Of a DNA stretch of 64,000 nt, positions 24,134 to 37,399 are shown piece by piece. The DNA is from Lingula anatina. Lineage: Eukaryota > Brachiopoda > Lingulata > Lingulida > Lingulidae. Where the stretch lies: contig NW_019775003.1 of assembly GCF_001039355.2 (NCBI RefSeq), positions 252,839 through 316,838 of the forward strand. Direction: 5' to 3'. How positions within the stretch are numbered: position 1 is the stretch's first letter; the number at the start of each line of letters is the position of its first letter. The translations under genes and the position numbers were made by a program. The notes under the pieces are model-generated. The model searched no databases and was not told the DNA's origin. It was given only the letters and a program-made list of their open reading frames with translations.

Positions 24134-24907
24134 GTAAGTATCCTTGCCATCTCAAAATCAATATGTGTGAACACACTGACTCATGTTTGTGCTATGTTTT
24201 AAAACACTGAAGTACATGACAGTAGTCTTTGATTAAAAGATTATTTGCATCTTGATGGTTCAGTAAGTAGTTATTTTGTAATAAATACCTAAGGTATTTT
24301 GTCATTTGCAACTATTTTGTGTGTTTAGAAAGGTATCTTAATAATATGAACTTTAAGGTTTTAATATATAGACCATTTCCATTTTAAGGAAGAGACATTG
24401 TTAGTGTAGACATATGCAGTTAAGTACTTTATGTCAAATCATTCATCAGTTTAAGCAGAAAACTTGGAGAAGATTTGCTGTACAACATTTTTCCAAACAT
24501 TTTGATAATAATATTGTGGTATTTTGAAGTTTTTGTGTATCCTTAACCCACAACAGATATAAATATTTGTTGTAGTTGAAATTCACCTGTTCTAAAGTGG
24601 GCACTCTTGATATTTTTAAAATTTTTTACCACTGCCTGGACTTGCCTGGACATCATTTATTTCAATGTTTATTCTCTATACTTGTTCCATCTTTGATGTC
24701 TTATAAAATCATGAGCAACCCACATTGTTATTTATGCCAATAAATAGAGCAAAGTGTGCATCCATTCACAGTAACAACTTTCATTAAACTTCATTTAATT
24801 AACTTAAAGATGGTAATTGTTACTGTAATTGGAGGAAAATGTAATAGTCCTCATTTACCTTAAATACAAATGAAGTTAATGATGTAATTGTGCAACTGTT
24901 ACATACC

Positions 24908-25352
24908 CTCTACCAGGGCCAGAGATTGATTTTTCACTAGAAATTTACAGATACAAACATCTCTGGTTGAATTCACGATTATTCTCTGTACTTTGGTCCT
25001 GTAAGGAAATCTCAAAGATGATTACATAGCTGGTAATTGTTTACATAACTACTCCACTTAACAAGTACCCCTGATAGTAATCAAGACTTTTGTCACAACA
25101 AAATAGCTTTTTACTTCAGGGTATTCCTTCAAACCATGTGACTAGTCTCAGCAAACAGACAAGACAAGAAAGGTTGCGTAACGTGTGTTAATCACATCGG
25201 CAGAAACCCCAGCTCCCACTGAGCTCCTGCAGGGAGGGTACGATGCCATCTGCATGCGTGCAGATTTAATTGCTTCATGTGCCCAAAAGTTTCTGGGTCC
25301 CCTCAGCAAAAATGTCCACATAATAATAACTGCGGCCCTGTTAGAGGGTAAC
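24908..25352 (+). mobile_element. DNA element with ACCCTCTA(C/A)CAGGG inverted ends, about 445 bp
   Basis: The left end is ACCCTCTACCAGGGCC and the right end, reversed, is ACCCTCTAACAGGGCC. Related older units lack this insert at the matching place, and AACTGTTA/AACTGTTT flank it, suggesting an 8-bp target duplication. An open frame of 84 codons (25185-25439) runs out of the right end and is not a known protein. A shorter relative lies at 2691. Confidence 0.75.
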
Positions 25353-25510
25353 TGTTTAACTGGTCTGAGAAAAATGTTGCAGTTTGGAGAAATATGTGAT
25401 TTATATATTTGTTGTTTTTCATTTATTATTTTTTATTAGTTATGTGTATTGGCATGGTGAACTTACAATTCATAATCAGCAATAAATAAACAAAAAGAAA
25501 TGACCTTAGT

Positions 25511-25566
25511 GTGTGTATATATGTACACACATACACACACACAAACACACACACTCATACACACAG
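25511..25566. repeat. TG/CA-rich palindromic microsatellite
   Basis: GTGTGTGTATATATGTACAC followed by ACACAC-rich sequence, so the left part can pair with the right. The allele-like copy is at 27174-27229. Confidence 0.85.
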
Positions 25567-26046
25567 TCTGAAACATTCTGAGAAACCTTCATTGACAGAT
25601 ATATCATTTCTTTAACTTAGAACTACAAAAGAGATGATTTGTCACTTAATTTGCATGCGGCAGGGTGAAAGAACAATTGACTTTGGTTGACATGCAATTT
25701 GATCAAAAATGTTCATCAGACTACATTTGCTCTTTCCAATATCCTCACTGCTGTTCTTTTTTCAGAAGATACAGTGTCAAATTAGTTGTATCAGGCAATT
25801 TTATGGACTGCATGCAATATTTATTTTAGTGTGAATATTGCATTATTTATTTAATTTGACCAGTTTGTTTGACTCATACAAATCTGTAAGACAATATATG
25901 CATAAACTAGATTTACAGAGACCCTAATCATAAACTAGATGAAGCCATATGTATTCCATCTTTTTATTTGCTAGAGTATATGCAAAGGTATATTGAGNAA
26001 TTTATTTTAAAATTCGAACGTTGGAACATGTAACGACCGATCTACC

Positions 26047-27660
26047 TTAAGGAAGAGACATTGTTAGTGTAGACATATGCAGTTAAGTACTTTATGTCAA
26101 ATCATTCATCAGTTTAAGCAGAAAACTTGGAGAAGATTTGCTGTACAACATTTTTCCAAACATTTTGATAATAATATTGTGGTATTTTGAAGTTTTTGTG
26201 TATCCTTAACCCACAACAGATATAAATATTTGTTGTAGTTGAAATTCACCTGTTCTAAAGAGGGCACTCTTGATATTTTTTTAATTTTTTACCACTGCCT
26301 GGACTTGCCTGGACATCATTTATTTCAATGTTTATTCTCTATACTTGTTCCATCTTTGATGTCTTATAAAATCATGAGCAACCCACATTGTTATTTATGC
26401 CAATAAATAGAGCAAAGTGTGCATCCATTCACAGTAACAACTTTCATTAAACTTCATTTAATTAACTTAAAGATGGTAATTGTTACTGTAATTGGAGGAA
26501 AATGTAATAGTCCTCATTTACCTTAAATACAAATGAAGTTAATGATGTAATTGTGCAACTGTTACATACCCTCTACCAGGGCCAGAGATTGATTTTTCAC
26601 TAGAAATTTACAGATACAAACATCTCTGGTTGAATTCACGATTATTCTCTGTACTTTGGTCCTGTAATGAAATCTCAAAGATGATTACATAGCTGGTAAT
26701 TGTTTACATAACTACTCCACTTAACAAGTACCCCTGATAGTAATCAAGACTTTTGTCACAACAAAATAGCTTTTTACTTCAGGGTATTCCTTCAAACCAT
26801 GTGACTAGTCTCAGCAAACAGACAAGACAAGAAAGGTTGCGTAACGTGTGTTAATCACATCGGCAGAAACCCCAGCTCCCACTGAGCTCCTGCAGGGAGG
26901 GTACGATGCCATCTGCATGCGTGCAGATTTAATTGCTTCATGTGCCCAAAAGTTTCTGGGTCCCCTCAGCAAAAATGTCCACATAATAATAACTGCGGCC
27001 CTGTTAGAGGGTAACTGTTTAACTGGTCTGAGAAAAATGTTGCAGTTTGGAGAAATATGTGATTTATATATTTGTTGTTTTTCATTTATTATTTTTTATT
27101 AGTTATGTGTATTGGCATGGTGAACTTACAATTCATAATCAGCAATAAATAAACAAAAAGAAATGACCTTAGTGTGTGTATATATGTACACACATACACA
27201 CACACAAACACACACACTCATACACACAGTCTGAAACAATCTGAGAAACCTTCATTGACAGATATATCATTTCTTTTACTTAGAACTACAAAAGAGATGA
27301 TTTGTCACTTAATTTGCATGCGGCAGGGTGAAAGAACAATTGACTTTGGTTGACATGCAATTTGATCAAAAATGTTCATCAGACTACATTTGCTCTTTCC
27401 AATATCCTCACTGCTGTTCTTTTTTCAGAAGATACAGTGTCAAATTAGTTGTATCAGGCAATTTTATGGACTGCATGCAATATTTATTTTAGTGTGAATA
27501 TTGCATTATTTATTTAATTTGACCAGTTTGTTTGACTCATACAAATCTGTAAGACAATATATGCATAAACTAGATTTACAGAGACCCTAATCATAAACTA
27601 GATGAAGCCATATGTATTCCATCTTTTTATTTGCTAGAGTATATGCAAAGGTATATTAAG
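26047..27660 (+). repeat. 1614-bp near-identical duplicate, copy B
   Basis: About 99.6 percent identical to 24384-25997. The 48 bases between N (25998) and 26047 match neither flank and look like a poor contig end. Most likely two alleles placed in tandem by the assembler. It carries its own copy of the element (26571-27015) and of a CA-rich stretch (27174-27229). Confidence 0.95.
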
Positions 27661-29892
27661 ATTATTTTGGTAAATGTTTGTCCTTTCTGGAGTTTAATCA
27701 TTTTTTCAACAGACAAGGGAAGTGGAAGTGATACAAGTACAACACATAGTGTAGATCAGCATAACTTATAAAGTTGATTATGATACTTTTAAGGAAGTGT
27801 AAAGTATGAGCAGGCAAAATATTAAAAGAAAAAAAGATAACAAGTTACTTTAACATTTTTCAACAGTAAGGTATTGAAACCTTTTAAAATGCCCCTCTTC
27901 ATTAGTAGCGTATACTAGTATCAGTGTAATTATTCTCAATTATCTGCTGTGCAAGCTGCCCTCAGGAAATTATTTTTTTACTTCACCAATAACTTCATGC
28001 CAATCTCCTCAGCAGAAGCCATAATATCTACTGAGAGTAGGTGTTGAAGCAGAAGTAATGACAGGCATTTTGTAAAGAGGAGATGGAGAAAGAATGGAGA
28101 TATGTTTGCTAATAGGTGTCCCTATATGAAGTCTAGATTTCCATGCCAATGCGTTGCTTGTATTCAATTTTTTTATTATATATCTTTATAAGAAAAAGAA
28201 GTGCTAGAATTTATAATTTATTAGATTTGAGTGGAAATGAATAAAAAACACACACATATATAATTTCAGTAGTAGATATTACTAATGATTATTGGCAGAT
28301 GTTAGTAATAATTATTTTAGTTATTCTTTTTTATTCAGCCTTTGTAAAGCACTTAACATATGAGGAAAAAAAGAATTTAAACAAAGTTATCTATTATTAT
28401 GAATAGTTACCTCTGGGGAAGGGATACAGGTTAAGTTCAAAAATATGCTTGAAGTTATCTGCTGTTTGTGTTTTTTTTGCATGTATTTCATGTTTTGAGC
28501 AAGAATTTAAAACTCGCACTGCTTTAGACTGAGTTGATTGTTTTCACATTACTCCTATAACAGCCTGAATTATTTTTTAGTTCATTAATTTATTATTAAT
28601 ATTATTACTATGTCCATGTTGAAACTGAAATAGGTTATTGCCTGTATAGTTTTGGTGGAGAGAATGGGCTATGCATTTGAAAGCTTCAGCTTGCTTGTTT
28701 ATAATGTTTAATTTTCTTATTTATTGTATTCACAGCACATAAACTTAATATCGAAAATCTAGATTTGCTTGTCTTCTGAACTATTGTACTTATTTTGATT
28801 TTAGAAAGACTATTTTGGTCTTCTTTATTTTGAATCTTGGGATTTGTTATATCTAAAGCCTACAAAGTTTAAAAAAAAAGAAAAGAAAAGAAAAAAAGAA
28901 AACTTCAGGTGTTGTTTAGTTTAGGGTTATTTATTTAATTTAAAAACTCTAGAGATTTTAATTTATGGATATTATATACATTATATGTAGAAGAATGAGC
29001 CTGGGAATTGTTCAGAAACAGTGGCAAGAAGCACATGATGTTCAGATTATGTGAGGTGTACCTCGGAATACCTTTGATTGCGGTTCATGTTTTTTACCTT
29101 ATAAACAGTGGTTCCTTGGAGCTTTGTGTTCTGCCACAATCTTTAAGTAAAAGTGACAGAAAATTGTGAGTTGCACACAGAGAATTATTGATTTTCCTAG
29201 TTTGTGTTTTTATGCATGTCTTCATTACGTTAGCAATGTTTTACATTGCATACAAGTGATTATAGCATTAGTAGGAGTATAGAACTATCAAATCATGTAA
29301 ACATTTTGGGGAAATTGAAATAGGCATGGATCAAATAATTAATAGAAATGTCTGATTTTTAAAGGTTGGATGTCAGTTCCCTGTCAACATGTTCTTTGTC
29401 ATTTTCTGGGTCAGTTTAATGAGTGAACTTCATTGCAGGCAATTCACCACAAAAATGATGTTGAACATATAAAACATATAAAATATAAATAAATAAATAC
29501 AAAGTTTCCAAAGAAATCAAAGTAATGAATTTCTGTAATCTACTGCATATTAACATGAGACTATGGCACCCTTGACAATATGCAACACAATATCTATTGT
29601 GGTGTACACAATAAGTATTTTTAAGATCACACCATGAAATACCCCTCCAAATCATAATTCATTGTTCACGATCAAACCTGTGGCTTGAGTCACAGACAAC
29701 AATTTCTTTTATAATGCCTGTCCATGGTCATAGGGCTTGGGTTAGAGACTAAAATAGGTAAGCATTCCTTAATATTCTTTGTGAAATGCATCTTTGTTGG
29801 TTTAGATTCTTACCAGCTTTGGCAGGTTTTAGTTCTGGACAGTTTTTTTATGTGTGTGAAACTGGACCCAAATGAATCATTCAATGCTTTTT
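27661..29892. other. Gene-free stretch
   Basis: AT-rich with several stop codons in every frame. A T-rich acceptor-like motif at 27702-27712 copies the one at 24012. An A/G-rich run (AAAGAAAAG) lies at about 28870-28905. No coding signal seen. Confidence 0.55.
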
Positions 29893-30072
29893 ACCTCTGC
29901 CAAGGAGGTTATGTTTTCACCCCTGTTTGTCTGTTTGTTTGTTTGTCATCAACATAACTCAAAAAGTTATGGACTGATTTTGATAAAATTCTCAGGAACT
30001 GCCAGAAGTGGGCCAAGGAAAAGATCATTAGTTTTTGGTGGTGATCCATATCAATAATCAATCAATAATCAG
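29893..30072 (+). mobile_element. Right-truncated copy of the ACCTCCGCCAAGG repeat
   Basis: Starts ACCTCTGCCAAGGAGGTTAT and shares the AAAAAGTTATGGACTGATTT and GGTGGTGATCCATATCAATA stretches with 6961-7240. The complementary right end (CCTTGGCGGAGGT) is missing. Confidence 0.75.
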
Positions 30073-30340
30073 TAGTAATAAAAAATCGCTGCCTTGTTTA
30101 AAAATGATTTAAAACAACACATGGGTGGGCTTTAAAGCATTTATTGCTTTACTAACTATGACTAACTACGTTACAGGCCAATTAAGCAATGATTAGAAGC
30201 ACAAGGTACATCAAATATAATGAATGCAATTAAACATTTAACTTTGCAGAAAATAAAACCCCTCACCATTTTGTTTCAAAGGCAGTGGAAAGTGGTGACT
30301 TCTTATTTGCACTAGATAGTTCATTTTGTTCAGTATTTGG

Positions 30341-30636
30341 CCCTATTGGGGCCATTCAGAATAGATGATCCAAGTACTAACTGATTCGCCAACTAAATAT
30401 GGCTGACCACACTTCAAAAGCGATGCTGCTGATTCCTGATGGTCTCCCCACCTCCACATGCGCCATTTAACGGATTAAATCTCAGATCTGAGGTTTTATC
30501 GCTAGGCCCCTGCAGCGACGGCGCATGTGGAGGCGGGGAAACCATCTTGGAATTAGCGGTATTGCTTTTGAACTAGGGTTGGCCATATGTAGTCAGCGGT
30601 TCAATTAGTATTCGGATCATCTATTCTGAATGGGGG
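30341..30636. mobile_element. 296-bp foldback element with 6-bp target duplication
   Basis: The arms pair along most of the element: CCATTCAGAATAGATGATCC on the left occurs reversed on the right, and the inner CACCTCCACATGCGCC also has its partner. ATTTGG flanks both sides (30335-30340 and 30637-30642). No coding frame. No second copy in the window. Confidence 0.85.
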
Positions 30637-31246
30637 ATTTGGCAATATTTACAGCATGTTTCATTTCAGTGGTGGGGGTTGCTTATATATTTATATGTTT
30701 GTTCTTACCTATTTGTTTACTGTGTACTTCATGACATGTTACATATGACTTATTGCAAGGTATTCAAGACATGTGTAGATAAAGATCTCAGTCAGAGAAT
30801 ACTAGTACATATTTGTCAGGGTATTGTCAGTGAATGGAATATATAATCTTTGTGAGAAGAAAATAGCTGTCATATTGCTTGTACATGCAGTGTGTTCTTT
30901 GCAAGGTTAGACGTGTTGCATTGTCCATGTCTCTGTCTTGGAATAATCCCCTACAGCATGATTTTGTAATAGTCAAATAATAGTAGCAAACTAAAATTTT
31001 AGGGAGGACTGATAAAAGTTAAGAATTTTGATTAAAAGGTTTAATCATTGAAAAAGTTGTGGTAAAACCAGCTGAGATGATTGGCAAAATACATGCAATT
31101 TTGATACACATTGCATTAGAGTGTGCATTGTAAAGAGATCTAATGGAAACAAAAGAGTTCAGAGAAAAATGATCTCCTGATAGGGAGTCTGAAATCTAAT
31201 AGGATTGTGATGTATCTACTCTTTTTTCACTGAAGTCAATGTACTT

Positions 31247-31465
31247 TTAGAGAGCATTCCCAGAGATTTAGATTGATCCATCTGGATCGACCTAACTCCC
31301 TGGGGGTTCACGCTAAATTGCAGTCAGACGAGCGCACACGACAGTTAATTACCCCCTTATAGCTTTTAGTAGGCAAGACAGACACTCAAGCCGGCTAAGC
31401 TGACCGTAATCTAGTGAGACTCCCCACAGGGATAGATCTATCTAAAATCTGTGGGAATGGGGTAT
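31247..31465 (+). mobile_element. Palindromic element, TTCCCAGAGATTTAGATCGA family, copy 2
   Basis: Same core and orientation as 20036-20260. TAGAG occurs at both edges, but the exact borders are uncertain. Confidence 0.85.
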
Positions 31466-34400
31466 TAGAGAAGTTTTTATGTATTGGAAAGCTTAAATGT
31501 GATGATACAGTGCATTATTAATAAACAAAATGGGAATCTGAACAACTACTGAACTAGCAGTTACTCAACCAAATTACATTAGCAAAGAATTTTTAATTAA
31601 AAAGTATTTTGTATTGAAACTCTCCCAGGACAAAATTTGGCTCGTTCCAGAATTTCTGATGACAAAAAAATTGTCAGCATGTGTTCAGGAAGGATAGAAA
31701 TAAAGACTAAAGAACTATAGGGATGTTCTCTCACATACATTTACTATGTTGGGAAGAGCATTTTGATTGATTTGTATTAAGATGTATCAAGGAAACCAAA
31801 ATCTTTTTGTTGTCTACCTTTGAAGTTGCTTTGATTATGAAATCTTAATGTTTTCTTAGCGATGTCTTGTGGATTTTGGTTTTGTGATTTGCAAGCAAAA
31901 TCTTTCCATTTTTAGGACAACATCATGTTTTGAAGCTTAGGCAACCTGCCTTGTCTGCAGCAATTTGTAATCAAAAGTGGTGAAAAGCTAGAGGTAAGAT
32001 TATTAATATTTGTTCATTAAAGCCATAGCAATTTTGTCACAAGCAGTCTAGTTCTGTGTCAACACAAAAGCTGAAAATACATTAAACTGCCACAGATAAA
32101 ACAGATGAGTCACTTAACATTCTCACAGGGCTCCCATTAATTGAAATATTATCTCAAAATGTGGGAAGTGCCTTTGTGGTAATAGTTTTAATATAAGTAA
32201 AACCAATTGGCTTGTAACAATTACCATCATATGGCCTCCTTTAGTGTTGGAGAGGGTAGCGTTTGGAAATTAATATATTTTTGTAACTATGAAGAAGGTC
32301 CTATCGTATTAAGACACAATTTTTGTGTAACTATATTTACCTAAATCTTCTCAGTCATCCACGATAGATCCAGGATAACCAGAAGGGTTGGGGTTCTTTT
32401 TTATCCCTAGCTCCCTCTGCAAAATTTCCTATTAAAACCATCAGTGGTTACTGAGGTGATTTGGTTTAACATAAAAAAATCATTGAAAAGATGATGCGAT
32501 TTTGGGCTTTTTACAATATTGAGGAAAATAAACTTTCAGTTGTGTTCAGTATTTGCCTTTTTTCCTTTTTTAGGAAGGAGATTGGGCTGAATATGTCTGA
32601 TATAAGCTTCTGATTAGAAAATGAGGTGGGGTTTTAAAACCTCCCCTTAACTGATCTAGCATTGGTCAAAATTCATAGTTAGCCTTATTATTTTATATTT
32701 CCCATGGGAAAGTTTTTGAAAAATAAAAATATAGACTTGATAAGACACAAAATTTGTTGAAATTTATAGCATATTTTTATCTTTGTAATCCATCTGTTGT
32801 CTGTTTCTACGTCTCAGCACCTCAATATATCTTCTTATTAAATGTATCGGGGAGAGCAAGCCAGAAATAATTTACAGTAAGACGTAGCCCATAAAACCAC
32901 AAATTCCCCAAATCACTTCTACAAATCTTTTGCCAAAAGAAGAAATAATGACTTTTATGTATCATTTTTAGAAGAAGAAGAAAAAAAAAAAACACTTGGC
33001 ACACTGCCAGTGCAACAGTTACTTGTGCCACTAGCCTAGACAAGAATTCATGAAAAGCTAAGTTGGAAATCTTTTAAGATATGTAGTTTTGGCTCTCAGC
33101 TTAAATTGATATTGCTAGTAACTGGATTTTCAGCTTGTACTGGTAGGCCATTGGCTTGTCCACTACTGAGGTAGTGTGGTGTCTGTGGTCATCATCTGTG
33201 ACCTTGTTGTCACCCATAAAGCTTGTCTTCTTCAGCTTGCTGGTGTCCTTATTTCCTGTGTTAGCTTTCTCATGGGATCCCTAATGAAGTTTTCCATAAT
33301 TACTATAAAAAAGATCCATTCTCAGAAATTCAGGCTGGCAGCCAAAGCACACACTTTTTAACCTACGCAGGATTTCTTTTCCAAAATGTTTAGTGAAAAA
33401 AAGTTGATCTTTTTTATGTGTTTTAGTTATTGGTATATAAATATAAAAAGAAACATTTTGGAAATACAGTGAATACAGGTGTTGAATATATGATATGGTT
33501 TCAATATTCCCATTATTTATTAACAGTTATTATTTCCTCCTATAGCATTTATTCAGTGTGGGGCAATTTATCCTATAGATATATTTTGTGTACAAATGCT
33601 CAGTTTTTATCCACCTGTCTTCCCGGAAATCGAGCTGTTAGTGATTGGCAAGGGTAATTACTGCTTTCTATATCAAACTGAAACATTCAAAGCTGCCTTC
33701 CTGCAGAGTGGTATTGCCCTCTCCCTTTGGAATAACGTGATTGGGTTAGCTTGTATAATATAAGCCCCAAAGGCTCAAATAACTCCCAGACATGTTTTGT
33801 ATTTCCCCCCCGATTTTTGCCTTTACACATTTGGTGCAGTTGCTATTGTATTAAAATGACTGTGGGCTTTGTTTTATTAATTATGAAATTGAACATTAAC
33901 TGTTTTCTTTTCTGATGTTCTTTTATGTAATGGATTGCAAATAGTTGTTCTGAGACAACTTTGTAATTTAATGACACTGTTCATTGCTGTTGTTTTAATG
34001 TTCAATAAATTTGCACGTTCATTAACTTCATTACATTTAAGCGTAAGGTAACAACAGTCCATTAGGATATTAGCACATTTGAAGATAGATGAAGGCAAAA
34101 ATACCCTCCAAAAAATGCATATTTTAACTCTTAAGTAGTACTGATTATTTCCATATCTCAACAGACTCCATTTGGTGATTAATTATTAAAATTCTATTCG
34201 TTAGTGATGTTATAAGCAGCGTTGTTTTTAACACTTTGCTGGTTGTGACTTTCATAGTTTATGAACTGTCTGATAGGACACTGTCTGGAACAGATACATT
34301 ATTCGGGGTAGACTTTTTATCCATGTCCTTTATTTACAATTCATATTGTAACATTTTAGATAATATGTGTAATTTACAAGTGTTGGCAAGTCAAGATGTT

Positions 34401-36470
34401 CTTGAAACTGTCTTACTGCCTAGATTACTTACGATCTGAAGAGTGCCTGACTCAATAATAAAAAAAAACAACAAACCAGCTAGTGGAGACAGCAATTTTG
34501 ACCCTTATTTTATGGCATTCATGAAAAGCACTATCCTTTGAATAACCTTATAAAGAAAATAATGTTTATTCCTTTAAATAACACTGTCACCTGCAACCAA
34601 ATTCAACAGGTGAAAAAGATCAACAAGCTAACACCATTAATAGTCTAATATGGGACATGAAGATGATTTATAGATGTTATTGTAGTCTTATTATCAAGCA
34701 GTCCAGCACAAGATGACAGAATGAGTGGAAGTTGACACAGCTTTGATGTGTATCAAGTGTTGACACCTGGATTACGACTGCAGGGAGATCTGATATTCAG
34801 CACACTGTCAATATTGTCCCTCCTACCTCCACTAGTGTCTCTGTCCTTTCACTTTTCTCACAGCGAGACCTGGGTGTTAAAGGGACCTAAAGATAGGTAG
34901 GTAGGTTTGTGGGTAGAATGCTTGAGAAATATAGTCGGTTATCAAGATTTGTTTGTGTGTTTTGGTGGGTCACATCCTTATAGAACTGACCAATTTAGGC
35001 GTTTGCTGTCAAGATACAAATATATGTGAGTTATAGAATGTGATAACAGATCTAGAATACACTAAATAAGCTTTTGTGCACTTGGTGAAATGCAGTTGTA
35101 TGCCCTCATAATATTATACTGTGTTCATTTCTGGTTGAACATGCAATGTGTTGTACAGAAATAGGTTATTAGTTCATTTTGTAGGATTAAATGAGGGCAT
35201 GATTAGAGCTGTGTACACTAATAAGACTGCTCACAGTATACATTTAGACCTTTGAAAACACCTACTTTGGTAGGCTCACAGGTGGGGTGGGGGGTGTAAA
35301 GAATTTCCTTTTTTGCCAGGAAAGGTCTACTCTGCATAAAAATTAGATCTAGGTTCTAAATTTTTTCTCAGATTGAGTCTTGCAACCAAACTGGCAAAAA
35401 GGTTCACTTTTTCGGAGACAGATATATCACACCCCCTTTTTGAAATTGCTTGCCACAGGCTTGTTGGATTTTTTGCTTACATTAATACTTCTGATTTGTT
35501 TGCCTTGCTACTTTCAGCAGAGTAGTTGCATGGCCCACTACGTTTATTGGCATGTCAAATTACGATGTACTTAAATTATAGGTAATATTCAAGACCTTTG
35601 TTAGCAGTGATTTCTCAAATTTTCAATTAAAATGAAAGAGCATTATTCTTTTGTGTCTCCTGTCTTTTGCTAACTTGATCATAATGTCACAGGATATGTA
35701 ATATTATCATTATCTGTGACAGCTTATACTTAAATTAACCTGTCCTGAGTATCTGTATGTACCATATACCTGTACTTTTAATCCTATATCTGTCTTTTAA
35801 TCTTGAAATCTGAAATGACTGTAAGACTTGAAGCATATTTTCTTTTGTCATGTATAATAATTGGGTGAAACCCAACAAAGCTATAAATAACTCTAGGTGA
35901 ATATACACACTTAATGCTTGAGTTACATTCACTGTATTAACTGGCTTCTTGCCTAAAGTGACTTCTATTTTACCTAATTTACCCTATATATTGTTAATGT
36001 TTTTTTTTTTTAATTTTTAAAAAAAATTTATTTTTAGAAAATATCAGGGTAATAGAATACTTGCTTGGCCATGCATTATTAATGAATAATGTTTTGTTTA
36101 TGTACTGTTCATGGTTCTTTTATAACGGTGAATGCGTGGGTGAATATGTATAGTGAGTACGACTATGCAGGCTGACACTGCTCTAGGTCCATACAGTTGC
36201 ATGTGTGCACAGGTTTCTGATGGACAAATATTAGGTGGGTTGCATATATATCTTGTTTTCACTGGAAAATGAAAAAGAATTCTTGAACAGTTTACTATCT
36301 TTTTTCAGCGAGATGTGTATTTAGAGATCTGTCCATAATACTTAAGTATTTGTATTGTTTTAATGTTTACTTTGTGGTTACAGGAAGGGATTAGGTTTGG
36401 TTCAGTTGGAATGAGGTATTCTTAATGTGGCAGATATTGCAGGTTTATTGTTCAACACTATGAATCATAG
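31466..36470. other. Gene-free stretch of about 5 kb
   Basis: No convincing coding exon. A possible untranslated exon lies at 31917-31993 (T-rich tract with TTTTTAG before, GTAAGATT after), but all three frames contain stops. The remainder is AT-rich unique sequence. Confidence 0.5.
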
Positions 36471-36680
36471 ATCCCATTCCCAGAGATTAGATCAATCCAA
36501 CTAGATCAACCTAACTCCCTGGGGGTTCACGCTACATAGCTGTCAGCCGAGCTGGCACAAAAGTTAATTACTCCCTTACAGCTTGTAGTAGGCGGGACGG
36601 ACATTTAAGCCGGAATATCAGTAATCTAGTGAGACTCCCCACGGGGATAGATCGGTCTAAAATCTATGGGAATGGGCCCA
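36471..36680 (+). mobile_element. Palindromic element, TTCCCAGAGATTTAGATCGA family, copy 3
   Basis: Ends CCCATTCCCAGAGATTAGAT and, reversed from the right, CCCATTCCCATAGATTTTAG. It shares with copy 4 the variants GCTGGCACAAAAGTTAATTA/GCTGGCACGAAAG and TTGTAGTAGGCGGGACGGAC, so copies 3 and 4 form a subfamily. Confidence 0.85.
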
Positions 36681-37221
36681 CAGTCTCCCTTTAAGCCTCC
36701 AGTCCCTCCTCGAACCCAATCACTTAGATTGTCTCAGTTGTTATGGGGTGATATTAGCTGACTGAAAAATTTGTGGAAAAAAAAAAAGGTTCTAATCATC
36801 CACAAGAGCAAAATGTTTCTGTAAGACAGAGTGAGTTAACCAATATTCTTTCAAGTTTTTCTTCACACTGTAAAGTGACTGCATATGGTATATCCAGGCT
36901 CAGAAGGAAGAGGGCTGTACAAAAGAACATGCCTTTAATATATTGGAAAGTATCTATCCTCAGGTGTGAATAGGTCCACTTAAAAAAAAAAAAAAAGGAA
37001 GAAAAGAATAAGCAATTGAAAGTGCTGGCTACATGCCCGGTATGAGCTGGTGTTTTATCTCTACTCAGTGAATCAGTGAATGTCCTTTTTCCATGTACTT
37101 TGTGTAAAAAAATTCATTTATTTAGATTGGCGGGTTGGGAAGGGGATGAACCACATGCATTTCGGGTTCTTCTCTTTTGGTAATTTAATTGTTATAGCAA
37201 ATGTTGCAGTACATTATATTG

Positions 37222-37394
37222 CTGGGGTAGCGCTAACACTCGCCAATTTAGCCAAATGCTAAAACTGACTTAAATTGGCTCAAGAAAAAGGGCTTGATTT
37301 GACATGTTTTAGCCAAATTATAACCATTTTGGTAACAAATTGACAAAAATGTGGTGATTTGGCTAAGCGAAAAAAATTGCTAGCGCTACCCCAG
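37222..37394 (+). mobile_element. 173-bp foldback element, copy 1
   Basis: Runs from CTGGGGTAGCGCTA to TAGCGCTACCCCAG. The arms pair along nearly the full length. Exact 5-bp duplication TATTG at 37217-37221 and 37395-37399. The second copy (63359-63531) has the same length in the opposite orientation. Confidence 0.93.
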
Positions 37395-37399
37395 TATTG

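Larger units (their letters stand above)
24384..25997 (+). repeat. 1614-bp near-identical duplicate, copy A
   Basis: It matches 26047-27660 at a constant offset of 1663, with about seven differences seen by eye and no net length change. It ends at an N (25998). See copy B. Confidence 0.95.

Noticed and set aside
31917-31993. Segment bounded by good acceptor and donor motifs
   Set aside because: All three frames contain stops. It could be an untranslated exon, but there is no other support.
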